Shown here in pieces: positions 17,801 to 28,300 of a stretch of DNA of 64,000 nt (its first letter is position 1; the number at the start of each line of letters is the position of its first letter). A program made the position numbers and the translations under genes. Under the pieces are notes generated by a model that searched no databases, was not told the origin of the DNA, and was given only the letters and a program-made list of their open reading frames with translations. Location: contig NZ_NJAJ01000013.1 in the NCBI RefSeq assembly GCF_002632825.1, positions 1 to 64,000 of the forward strand, written 5' to 3'. The DNA is from Xenorhabdus stockiae. Its GTDB lineage: Bacteria; Pseudomonadota; Gammaproteobacteria; Enterobacterales; Enterobacteriaceae.

Positions 17801-20800
17801 CATCTGAACCATGACGGAAATTAAGCAGGCTGTTAAACAGTGGCAGAGAAGCGGGAATACCACTGCAACGCTGAGCAATGACCAAAGGTGTCTGTTCATG
17901 TACCAGTAATGTGCTGAGTTGCCGGTAAGTTTCCTGAACGGTTTGCTGAACATTGCGCCCTTGCAGAATAACCCGAATGGGTAATGTATTGATAAACATT
18001 CCCATTATTTTTTCTGTTTCTTTACCGCCTTGTAACCGTCCCATTAAAACGGTACCGAAGACGACATCGTCACGGCCACTACACTGAGCCAGTACCTGTG
18101 CCCAGGCAACATGAAACAGAACTGCGGTACTGACACCCTGTTGACGGGCACATTGCTGAACCATCCGGGAAAAATCACTATCCAGTGTCAGAACATTTTC
18201 CACAACTTTATCGTCACTGCCCTTAGCATCAAGTAGGCCGAATGGCAGGGTCGGCTCTTCTACATCACCCAGCAACTGACGGAAATAGGATTGATGTTGT
18301 TCAAGGGGAATATTTTTGGTCTGGGCAATGAAATTACGATAAGGCAATGCTGTCGGCAGTTGTTCATGCTGACCCTGTAACATGGCATTGACTTCATCAA
18401 ATACCAGTTTCAGTGATAAATTATCGCAAACCAGATGGTGGTGAAGTAAGGATAAGTACCATTTATCACTATTTGGTTCTCTGGCAATGCTGGCAGATAA
18501 TAACGGCGCTTTGTTGATATTCATACGGACGATATCAGGGTCGGTATAGCTCTGAATTTGTTGTTCCGCATTGATTTCAGGCGACAGTTCCAGCTCTGTG
18601 ACAGGCATGGGGGCATGGCGATGAACAACCTGCACCGGCTCTGGCAGATTTTCCCAATGGACGGCAGTGCGCAGAATATCGTGGCGCTCAATGACTTGTT
18701 GCACTGTTTGCAGGAATGTATCCAGACGTGAACGACTGTCGAAAGTCATCAGCAGGTTGTCCAGATACGTATCACCGGTTGTTTCCAGTAAATGGTGGAA
18801 CAGAATACCTTGCTGTAATGGCCCGAGTGGATAGATGTCCTGAATGTTACTGACACCGCCTGTCACTTGTGAGGCTATCTGGTCGATATTCGCCTGAGAC
18901 AGTGTTACCAGTGGCAGCATATCCGGTGTAATTGCCTGACAGTTATCCGGGATCAGGTTTGGTGGTACAGGTGTGTTGTTTGTATCAGATTCGGTTTGTT
19001 GAGTTAAATTGGTCGCCATAGCTGCCAGTGTCGGGGATGCGAATACCGCACTGACATCAATAGCAAGCCTGTGTTGACGGAGTTTCTCAATCAGACTGAC
19101 GACCAGTAGTGAATGTCCGCCCAGCTCGAAGAAGTTGTCATGGCGTCCGACTTGTTCCAGCCCCAACAGCTCCTGCCAGATACTTGCCAGTTGTTGTTCT
19201 GCTTCTCCTTCCGGTGCCTGATATTCCCGGCTGATGATGGCGGTATGGTCAGGAGCCGGCAATGCTTTGCGATCGACTTTCCCGTTGGGTGTTAGTGGGA
19301 AAGCCTCCAGAACGACGTAAGCACCGGGCAACATATACTCCATCAATTGCGCGCTTAGTTGTTCACGTAACTGGAGGATATCCAGTATTGTCTCCGGCTG
19401 CGGTATGAGGTAAGCGACCAGACGTTTATTGCCGCTTTCATCTTCATGGGCAGTCACTACAACATCTTTGACTCCATCACATTGGGCCAGTTGTGCTTCA
19501 ATTTCTCCCAATTCAATGCGGAACCCACGTATTTTGACTTGAAAATCATTGCGTTCCAGATATTCAATCGTGCCATCTGGTAGCCAGCGTCCGAGATCAC
19601 CGGTTTTATACATGCGGGCATTGGCTTGTTGGCTGAACGGATCGGCAATAAATCGTTCATCAGTGAGGTCGGGGCGATTCAGATAACCTCTGGCGACACC
19701 TGCACCACCGATATGAATTTCCCCCGCAACGCCGATAGGAACCGGCTGCCCCTGCGTATCAAGGATATAAATTTGAGTATTGGTGAGCGGGCTACCGATA
19801 GGAACGGTATTGGTGAGGCCGGATTCTTGGCTATCCGGTTTCCATACCGTGGCGATAACGGTGGTTTCCGTCGGGCCATAGGAGTTTATCCAACGACAGG
19901 ACTGAGTTTCAGGTAAAGTTTGCCATGTATTGAAATGACGCAGTTCAGCTTTTTCTCCGCCTACAATTACCAGCCGTAAAGAAGGGCTGAAACCACAGCG
20001 CCCGGCGGCCATTTCCTGAACCCATAAGTGCCAGAAAGCGGTGGGCAGATCGGAAACAGTAATTGCCTGTTCCTGTAAGAACTGGCTGAAGTTTTTATCG
20101 GGTATGCGCAGCGAGGCCGATCGCAGTACTAATGTTGCTCCGGCGGCTAGTGTGGCAAAAATATCGGACACGGTGGTATCAAAGGCAACAGAAGTAAATT
20201 GCAGCACCCGATCAGAAGGTGTCAGTTCATTCGTTTCACGCTGGACATAAACAAAGTTGACCACATTGCGGTGTTCAATCATCACTCCCTTCGGCTGACC
20301 TGTTGAGCCGGAAGTATAGATAATATAAGCCAGATGGTGCGGCTTAAGTCCCAGTTGATGTGGTTCAGGGTTATCGGTGGGTTGTTGTGCCACATTATCC
20401 AGATAGTTATCGGTATCCATTATCCAGATGGGAACTTCAGTACTCAGGCGGCTTTGTAAATGCTCCTGAGTCAGTAATAGCTTCGGCTTACAGTCTGACA
20501 GAATATAGGCTAGCCGTTCAGTCGGGTATTCCGGGTCTAACGGCACATAACCGGCTCCGGCTTTCAGAATACCAAACAGCCCGATGATCATATCTGCGCC
20601 CCGTTCGACACAAATTGCTACCCGATCATCCGGTTGTACTCCGGCAGCAATCAGGGCATGGGCAAGCTGGTTCGCCTGCTGGTTCAGTTCATGATAGGTG
20701 AGCTGCTGTTCTCCGCTGATTAAGGCCGCGCTGGTGGGGGATTGGGCGACCTGATGCTCGAACAGTTGCTGGAGTAACATTTCCTGCGGATAAGAGGCTG

Positions 20801-22304
20801 TTCTGGCATTAAAGCCGGCCAATAACTGATGACGTTCATTCGGTGTCAGTAACGGTAAATCAGCCACACGCTGAGTATCATCAGCCACCATAACCGTTAA
20901 CAGTGTTTGCAGATAACCCGCCATCCGGTCCATCGTCGCCTGATCAAACAAATCGCTGGCATATTCCAGTTCACCGATTAAGCCATCATCCGTGTCATGC
21001 AGTGACAGGGAGAGATCAAAGTGGGAGCTGTTTTCGGATAAATCCAGTTCACTGATTGTTAATCCCGGTAATTCGAATTGTTGTTGTCCGGGAGTATTAT
21101 CCAGAGACATCATAACCTGAAAAACCGGGCTATAACTCAGGCTGCGCGGTGGTTTTAACGCTTCAACTAATTGTTCAAACGGGAGATCCTGATTTTCAAA
21201 AGCCGTGACAGTATGAGCTTTCACGTGTGCCAGCAATTCGCTGACGGTAGGGTTATCCGGTAACTGAACCCGCAGTGCTAATGTATTGACAAAAAAGCCG
21301 ATTAACGGCTCCAGGTCGCGGTACTTACGATTAGCGACTGGCGTGCCGATTACTAAATCATATTGCCCGCTGAGACGGGAAAGCAGTATTGACCAGCCGG
21401 TCAGCAGCGTCATAAATAACGTAATGCCGTGACGTTGCGCAAAGGCTTTTAATTTTCCGGTTAAATCCGGTGACAGGGTAACCAGTGCTTCTCCGCCGGC
21501 ATAAGTTTGCCGTGCCGGACGGGGACGATCAGTGGGGAGTGTCAGAAGCGTCGGCGCATCCTGTAGTGTATTACGCCAATAATCCAGTTGCTTTTCTAGT
21601 GCCTTGCCCTGTAATTCCTTCCGTTGCCAGAGCGTATAATCTGCGTACTGAATTTTTAATGGCGGTAATGGATCAGGCTGTTTGTGGCAGAAGCTCAGGT
21701 ACAGAGTGGAAAACTCCTGCATCATGACGTTAACTGACCAGCCATCAGAAATAATATGGTGCTGGGTGAGTAACAGAATATTTTCATCTTCTGCCAGTCT
21801 GAATAACTGGCCCCTAATCAAGGGACCGTTTTCAAAATCAAAAGGATGGCTGGCTTCAAATTTGATGGCGTTCTGGATAGCATTTTGTTGATCATCATCG
21901 GCTAACAAACGCAGATCTTGCATACTTAAAGAGAAACCGAAATCTTTCTCATGAACAATTTGCCGCGCTGTTCCTTCTCCTCCGTCTTCTGCCAGCCCAA
22001 TAGTGGTGCGCAGGATTTCATGGCGGGCCACTATTCTGTCCAGTGCAGCCTGTAAGGCCGCAGTGTTCAGTTGGCCCTTCAGATGAAGGGCGGCGGGAAT
22101 GTGGTATGCCGTCAGGGCAGCCGGATCTAACTGAGCGAGGAACCATAGGCGCTGTTGCGCCCAGGATAGCGGGATTTCCTGCTGAGGATCACGAGCAGAT
22201 ATCGGTTCTTTTTCGGTTGTCAGGCTATTTTGAATACGCTCTTTCAGTTTCTTCTGGAGTACAGCCTGCCTTAATTGATTCAGTGTCTGTTCATTTTTGC
22301 TCAT
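14850..22304 (-). CDS. NRPS, modules 6-7 with terminal thioesterase (PaxC-like)
   Basis: 2484 residues, ordered C (45-480), A (500-1010), T (1030-1095), dual C/E (1120-1570), A (1590-2110), T (2130-2195), TE (2220-2484), positions rough. Carrier serines are in ELGGHSLL (both modules). The second C domain has the dual epimerase/condensation signature HHLLETTGD, and its active motif reads HHLVCDN. The TE has nucleophile GWSSGG, Asp in LLDS and His in KGDHDS, for release or cyclisation. Both A pockets read as DTSDIGSVI(K) by my alignment to GrsA (FDTTVS, TDLP or SDLP, IVGG, INSYGPTETTVI), the same as in most modules of the upstream synthetase. The start codon overlaps the preceding gene by four bases. 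The N-terminal 40 residues are charged and probably dock to the previous enzyme. Last gene of the operon. Confidence 0.92.
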   Translation of the reverse strand: MSKNEQTLNQLRQAVLQKKLKERIQNSLTTEKEPISARDPQQEIPLSWAQQRLWFLAQLDPAALTAYHIPAALHLKGQLNTAALQAALDRIVARHEILRTTIGLAEDGGEGTARQIVHEKDFGFSLSMQDLRLLADDDQQNAIQNAIKFEASHPFDFENGPLIRGQLFRLAEDENILLLTQHHIISDGWSVNVMMQEFSTLYLSFCHKQPDPLPPLKIQYADYTLWQRKELQGKALEKQLDYWRNTLQDAPTLLTLPTDRPRPARQTYAGGEALVTLSPDLTGKLKAFAQRHGITLFMTLLTGWSILLSRLSGQYDLVIGTPVANRKYRDLEPLIGFFVNTLALRVQLPDNPTVSELLAHVKAHTVTAFENQDLPFEQLVEALKPPRSLSYSPVFQVMMSLDNTPGQQQFELPGLTISELDLSENSSHFDLSLSLHDTDDGLIGELEYASDLFDQATMDRMAGYLQTLLTVMVADDTQRVADLPLLTPNERHQLLAGFNARTASYPQEMLLQQLFEHQVAQSPTSAALISGEQQLTYHELNQQANQLAHALIAAGVQPDDRVAICVERGADMIIGLFGILKAGAGYVPLDPEYPTERLAYILSDCKPKLLLTQEHLQSRLSTEVPIWIMDTDNYLDNVAQQPTDNPEPHQLGLKPHHLAYIIYTSGSTGQPKGVMIEHRNVVNFVYVQRETNELTPSDRVLQFTSVAFDTTVSDIFATLAAGATLVLRSASLRIPDKNFSQFLQEQAITVSDLPTAFWHLWVQEMAAGRCGFSPSLRLVIVGGEKAELRHFNTWQTLPETQSCRWINSYGPTETTVIATVWKPDSQESGLTNTVPIGSPLTNTQIYILDTQGQPVPIGVAGEIHIGGAGVARGYLNRPDLTDERFIADPFSQQANARMYKTGDLGRWLPDGTIEYLERNDFQVKIRGFRIELGEIEAQLAQCDGVKDVVVTAHEDESGNKRLVAYLIPQPETILDILQLREQLSAQLMEYMLPGAYVVLEAFPLTPNGKVDRKALPAPDHTAIISREYQAPEGEAEQQLASIWQELLGLEQVGRHDNFFELGGHSLLVVSLIEKLRQHRLAIDVSAVFASPTLAAMATNLTQQTESDTNNTPVPPNLIPDNCQAITPDMLPLVTLSQANIDQIASQVTGGVSNIQDIYPLGPLQQGILFHHLLETTGDTYLDNLLMTFDSRSRLDTFLQTVQQVIERHDILRTAVHWENLPEPVQVVHRHAPMPVTELELSPEINAEQQIQSYTDPDIVRMNINKAPLLSASIAREPNSDKWYLSLLHHHLVCDNLSLKLVFDEVNAMLQGQHEQLPTALPYRNFIAQTKNIPLEQHQSYFRQLLGDVEEPTLPFGLLDAKGSDDKVVENVLTLDSDFSRMVQQCARQQGVSTAVLFHVAWAQVLAQCSGRDDVVFGTVLMGRLQGGKETEKIMGMFINTLPIRVILQGRNVQQTVQETYRQLSTLLVHEQTPLVIAQRCSGIPASLPLFNSLLNFRHGSDETEEDEQELASIWEGIETFNTKDSRSNYPLSLDVDAYDDQFELTIQCSQQIDPSRINAYVATALKGLVTSLLQNAPAQNIQAISILPPTEKTQLLVDFNGAEIAYPQNILLHQLFEQQVSFTPDSIALVSGDEQLSYAELNQQANQLAHALIAAGVQPDDRVAICVERSPDMIIGLFGILKAGAGYVPLDTDYPTERLAYILSDCKPKLLLTQKHLQNRLTTEAPVWLMDSKAHQSNVEQQPTHNPEHLQSGLAPHHLAYIIYTSGSTGQPKGVMIEHRNVVNFVHVQRQTNELTPSDRVLQFTSVAFDTTVSDIFATLATGATLILRPADLRVPDNNFGRFLREQKITVTDLPTAFWHQWVQELAAGRCDFSPSLRLVIVGGEKAELHHLTLWKSLAETQQCRWINSYGPTETTVIATVLKVDGHSLYNEPTLPIGYPLTNTRLYILDRQGQPAPLGVSGEIHIGGACVARGYLNQPELTAERFIPDPFSDQTDARMYKTGDLGCWLPDGTIEYLGRNDFQVKIRGFRIELGEIEARLFAYPGIKDAIVIVREDTPGDKRLVAYLVPQPDTTLDLEDLRHSLHVNLANYMIPSAFVILDTFPLTPNGKLDRRALPAPDKSSVISRNYEAPVGETEELIAAIWQDVLRLEQIGRHDHFLELGGHSLLTLQVATRLNQALAKDISIRDLLVYSTISELATYIQSDAALPQQQNIVTVRQGSGNTSLFLIHAVNGDVHYAYDLEPYMDNDELSIYGVIASDTLAEEGIQPTINNMAQEYIKCIRQIQAHGPYYLAGWSSGGTIAYEMSRQLIADGETVNFIGLLDSASNYLDFYSDEEKQSGMMFEKSATLLELLPYDIPEDINDEFNKLANERDYDAMLILAEKLNLLPPKVTRENVSDLVQMRYNISVAANCYIPQAINTNVTLFRAMDEVAEGETMALKWDQILPSEQLTIIPIKGDHDSMMMQPNIQDTGKALVKAVMNNQ

Positions 22305-25300
22305 AGTTTATTTCCCTCTAGTTGTTCTCCATTTAACATGGCAAGCAACTCATCTTCAGATAGGTTCTCCAGCTCTTTTTGCATATCTTCAATATCCTGA
22401 TCGAAAAAGGTTTCCACTTGTTTTGATAAGATAAGCTCGGCAAGTTTGGCTAATGCCGAATGACGGAAAATATCCGTAATTGAAATTTCCAGATGGAACT
22501 CTTCTTGCAGTCTTGCCGATAATTGCATGATTGATAATGAGTTTCCTCCCAGCTCAAAGAAATCATCATGGCGGCCGACTTGCTCCAGTCCCAGTAAGGT
22601 TTGCCAGATAGCAGCCAGCTGTTGTTCTGTTTCCCCCTCTGGTGCTTCATACGCTTTTGTGGCCGTTGCAGAGCGGTCAGGAACCGGCAGGGATTTGCGA
22701 TCCAGCTTGCCGTTCGGATTCAGTGGGAAGGCTTCTATTACGACAAAAGCGCTGGGGATCATATAATCCAGCAGATGCGTACTGAGCTGTTCACGTAAAT
22801 CAGCGATGTCCAACTGAGCATCAGGTTGTGGAACTAAATAAGCCACCAGACGTTTATCACCGGTTTCGTCTTCACGTACCATGGCAATAGCATCTTTGAC
22901 CCCTTCACAGGCTGCCAGTTGAGTTTCTATTTCCCCCAGCTCAATGCGGAATCCGCGGATCTTGACCTGAAAATCGTTTCGTCCGAGATATTCAATCGTT
23001 CCATCCGGTAACCAGCGACCTAAATCCCCGGTTTTGTACATTCTGGCATTCGGTTGTTCACTGAACGTATCCGGAATAAAACGCTCATCAGTCAGTTCAG
23101 GCTGGTTCAGGTAACCCCGTGCTACGCCGGCGCCTGCAATGTGAATTTCGCCGGAAACACCGACAGGAACAGGTTTTCCGCGCGTATCAAGTATATAGAT
23201 ACGGCTGTTGGCGAGCGGATAACCAATAGGCAGCGTTTCTGCACTATAGGCAGGATGACTGTCTACTTTCAGAACGGTGGCAATCACCGTCGTTTCCGTC
23301 GGGCCATAAGAGTTAATCCAGCGGCATGAGCGGGTTTCCGGTAGTGCCTGCCAGGTCATCAGATGGCGCAGTTCCGCTTTTTCCCCGCCGACAATCACCA
23401 GACGCAGAGAAGGGCTGAAGCCACAACGTCCTGCGGCCATTTCCTGAACCCATAAGTGCCAGAAAGCGGTAGGCAAATCAGTCACCGTGATTTGCTGTTG
23501 TTGCAGGAATTGAGCAAAAGCTCTATCCGGAACACGCAGTTCTGACGGGCGCATAATTAAGGTTGCACCTGCGGCAAGTGTGGCGAAGATATCCGAAACG
23601 GTAGTATCGAACGCGACGGAAGTGAACTGAAGTACACGGTCAGACGATGTCAGTTCATTGGTCTGACGTTGAACATGGACAAAATTAACCACGTTGTGAT
23701 GCTCAATCATCACCCCTTTTGGCTGCCCGGTGGAGCCGGAGGTATAGATGATATAAGCCAGATGATGAGGTGCCAGTCCCAGTTGTTGCGGATCCGGGTT
23801 ATAGATTGGCTGCCGGGCTATACACTCGGTATGGTTGTGATCATCCAGCATCCATACCGGCGTATCAGTCGATAAGCGGCTGTGTAAGTGCTGCTGCGTC
23901 AGTAATAACTTCGGTGCACAATCTGACAAAATATAGTTCAGACGTTCGGTAGGGTAATCCGTATCCAGCGGCACATATCCCGCACCGGATTTTAAAATAC
24001 CGAACAAACCTATCACCATATCCAGACCACGTTCGACACAAATAGCCACCCGATCATCCGGTTTAACACCGGCAGCAATCAGGGCATGGGCCAGTTGGTT
24101 GGCCTTCTGGTTCAGTTCACTATAGGTGAGTTTAGCTTCTCCATTATTTGCAGCGTGGATTAGGGCGATGGCATCCGGCGTGAGGGCTGCCTGCTGTTCA
24201 AACAGCTGCTGGAGTAACATATCCTGCGGGCAGTCAACTTTGTTGCTGTTAAAGCCTTCCAGTAGCTGAGTGAGTTCTGCTGGTGGCAGGATATTGAGGG
24301 AATGAATATCCTGTTCCGGCATTTCCTGTAAGGCCATCACCAACGCTTTCAGTGCGGTATCCATATAAGCATTAATGCGGGCCGGATTAATCTGGCGGTT
24401 GCATTGCGCAGTCAGGGCAAAGCCGTCACCAAAATCATCGACATCCAATGACAGTGGGTAATTACTGCGCTCCTCACTACTGGAGGTCTGAATACCCTGC
24501 CATATGGCTGAATCAGCCTGTTGATCGTTATGCTGACTATGACGGAAATTAAGCAGGCTGCTGAAAAGGGGCTGAGGTGCCTGAATACCACTGCAACGCT
24601 GGGCGATGGCTAACGGAGTCTGTTCATGCTCAAGCAATGTGCTGAGCTGCTGATAAGTTTCCTGTATCACCTGTTGTGCCGTACGTTCCTGCAACATAAT
24701 GCGCACGGGCAGGGTATTGATAAACATACCAAGAACCTGAGAAGTATCTGCACCTTTTAGTGAGCGGCCTAATAACACGGTGCCGAAAACAACATCTTCC
24801 CGTCCGCTGCATTGTGCAAGCACCTGTGCCCATGCGACATGGAACAGAACGGCAGCACTGACACCCTGCTGACGGGCGCAGTCGCGTATCTGGCGCGATA
24901 ACTCATCATCCAGCTCCAGACCGGCTTCCTCTATCTTATGGTGCTCATCATGGTTCCCCTGCACATCAAGTAAGTTAAACGGCAGAGTGGGTTCATCCAC
25001 ATCGCCCAGAAGCTGGTGGAAATAGTCCTGATGTTTCTCAACCGGAACGGCCCGGATCTGAGCGATAAAGTTACGGTAAGGCAGTGAAGGCGGCAGAGAT
25101 TCATTTTGCCCGAGCTGTAATATCTGCACTTCATTGAAGATCATTTCCAGTGACAGATGGTCACAAACCAGATGATGGTAAAGCAATGCCAGATGCCAGT
25201 GTTCGGTATGCGGATCTTTGGCAATGCAGGCGGATAATAATGGTGCTTTGGTGATATCCATGCGTATCTGGCGCGGGTCGGTAGCATCACGTAATTGTTG

Positions 25301-28300
25301 TGCGGCATCTGTACCGGCAGAGAGCTCCAATTCGGTAACTGGCAGGGGAGCATGACGATAAACCACCTGTACCGGCTCCGGCAGATTGTCCCACTGAAAT
25401 GCGCTGCGCAGAATATCGTGACGATTAATAACCTGTTGTAGTGCCAGCAGGAATGTATCCAGACGTGTCCGGCTGTCGAAAGTCATCAGCAGATTATCCA
25501 GATAAATATCGCCTTTAGTTTCCAGCAAGTGGTGGAACAAAATACCTTCCTGCAACGGCCCTAATGGATAGATATCCTGAATATTCGCCACACCATTGGG
25601 AACGTTGGCAACAATCTGGTCAATATTATTCTGGGTCAGCGTGATCAGTGGCAGCATGTCCGGTGTGATGGCATGGCTGTCATCCGTAATCAGATTGGGC
25701 GGAACCATGAAAGTGACATTGTCACTGATTGTTGTATCCGTTATGCGTGATGCCATTGCCATCAGTGTCGGAGAAGAAAAGACCGTACTGACTTCTAGTG
25801 TAAGGTCACGCTGGCGAAGCTCTTCGATCAAATTGACAACCAGCAGGGAGTGCCCGCCTAATTCAAAGAAGTTATCATGACGGCCAACCTGTTCCAGACC
25901 GAGCAGTGTCTGCCAGATAGCCGCCAGTTGCTGTTCTGCTTCTCCCTGAGGAGCCTGATATTCACGGCTGATAAGGGCTGAACTGTCCGGCGCAGGCAGG
26001 GCTTTGCGATCCAGTTTGCCATTCGGGTTCACGGGGAAGGCATCGAGAATGACGTAAGCTCCGGGCAGCATATACTCCATCAGGCGGCTGCTCAGTTGTT
26101 CACGCAGTTGAATGATATCCAGTGTTATTCCTGGTTGTGGGATCACATAGGCGACCAGACGTTTATTCCCGTTTTCCTCTTCACGTGCTACCACAACCGC
26201 ATCTTTGACGCCCTCACACTGAGCCAATTGTGCCTCAATTTCTCCCAGTTCAATGCGGAATCCCCGGATCTTGACCTGAAAATCATTGCGCTCCAGATAT
26301 TCAATCGTGCCGTCCGGCAGCCAGCGGCCGAGGTCACCGGTTTTATACATACGGGCATTCGGTTGCGGACTGAACGGATCGGTAATAAAGCGCTCCGCCG
26401 TCAGATCAGGGCGGTTGAGATAACCACGGGCGACACTCATGCCTCCGATATGAATCTCGCCGGCCACGCCGATAGGAACTGGCTGCCCCTGAGTATCAAG
26501 AATATAGAGGCGGGTATTGGTCAGCGGGTAACCAATCGGCACGTTCTGGTTCAGGCAGAGTACCCGGTTTTCCGGTTTCCATACGGTGGCAATTACTGTG
26601 GCTTCGGTCGGGCCGTAGGAGTTTATCCAGCGGCAAGCCTGTGTCTCAGGTAAAGACTGCCAGGTATTGAAGTGACGTAATTCGGCTTTTTCTCCGCCAA
26701 CAATCACCAGTCGTAACGAAGGGCTGAAGCCGCAGCGACCAGCCGCCATTTCCTGTACCCATAAATGCCAGAATGCAGTGGGCAAATCGGACACGGTGAT
26801 GGCCTGATCCCGCAGGAACTGACCGAATGCTTTGTCGGGAATACGCAAATGAGCCGGGCGCAGTACCAGTGTTGCGCCGGTCGCCAGCGTAGCGAAAATA
26901 TCGGACACCGTTGTATCAAAGGAGACAGATGTGAATTGCAGCACTCGATCTGCTGGAGTCAGTTCATTCGTTTCACGTTGGACATGGACAAAATTGACGA
27001 CCTGACGATGTTCAATCATGACTCCTTTTGGCTGTCCGGTGGAGCCGGAAGTGTAAATAATATAAGCCAGATGGTGTGGTAACAGGCCCAGTGAGTGAGC
27101 GTCAGGATTATGAACTGGCTGTTGTGCCGCGGTGTTCAGATAATCGGTATCGTCCATCATCCAAACAGGGATATCGGTCGTTAGGCGATCGGCTAAATGT
27201 TGCTGGGTCAGCAATAATTGCGGGGCACAATCAGACAGAATATAAGCCAGCCGTTCTGTCGGGTAATCGGGATCTAACGGCACGTAACCGGCGCCGGCTT
27301 TCAAAATACCGAACAGGCCAATGATCATATCCGGGCTGCGGTCAACGCAAATGGCGACCCTGTCATCCGGTTTAACACCGGCAGCAATCAGAGCATGGGC
27401 CAGTTGGTTGGCTCGCCGGTTCAGTTCGGTGTAACTGAGCTGCTGCCCGTCACTGACCAGTGCAACGGACTCAGGTGAGCGTATTACCTGTTGTTCGAAG
27501 AGTTGTTGCAGTAACAGATCCTGCGGGTAAGCGACTTCTGTGGTGCTGAATTCCGTCAGGAGCTGTGTGCGTTGCTGTGGTGTAAGCAGCGCTAAATCGG
27601 CGACTTGTTGTGTTTCATCCGCCACTATGGCCGCCAGCAGGGTTTGCAGATGTTCTGCCATCCGTTCGATGGTGGTGTGCTCAAACAGATCACTGGCATA
27701 TTCCAGTTCACCCACTAATCCGTTCTCGCTTTCACTGAAGGACAGTGACACATCAAACTGGGTTGTTTTTTTGGTTAAGAGCAGCTCGTTGATAGTCAGG
27801 TCTGGCAAATTGAATTCTGATGAGCCGGAAGTGTTATCCAGCGCCATCATCACCTGAAAGACCGGGCTATGACTCAGGCTGCGCGGCGGTTGTAATGCTT
27901 CCACCAATTGTTCAAAAGGTAAATCCTGATGAGCATAGGCGGCCAGCGCATGGGCTTTGACCTGCGCTAATAGGGTGCTGACCGTCGGGTTGTCTTCCAG
28001 CCTGACTCGTAACGCCAGCGTATTGACGAAGAAGCCAATCAGCGGCTCCAGTTCACGGTATTGCCGGTTGGCTACAGGGGTGCCGATCACGATATCCTGC
28101 TGACCACTCAGTCGTGACAGTAAAATCGCCCAGCCGGCCAGTAGGGTCATAAACAAGGTAGTACCGTTCCGCTGGCTCAGGGCGAGTAAGCCTGCATTTA
28201 ATTCACGCGGCAGGGTGAAAATAACCTGATCTCCGCGGTAGCTCTGCTCCAGAGGGCGCGGGTGATCCGTTGGCAGCTCCAGTAAGACCGGCGCATTCTG

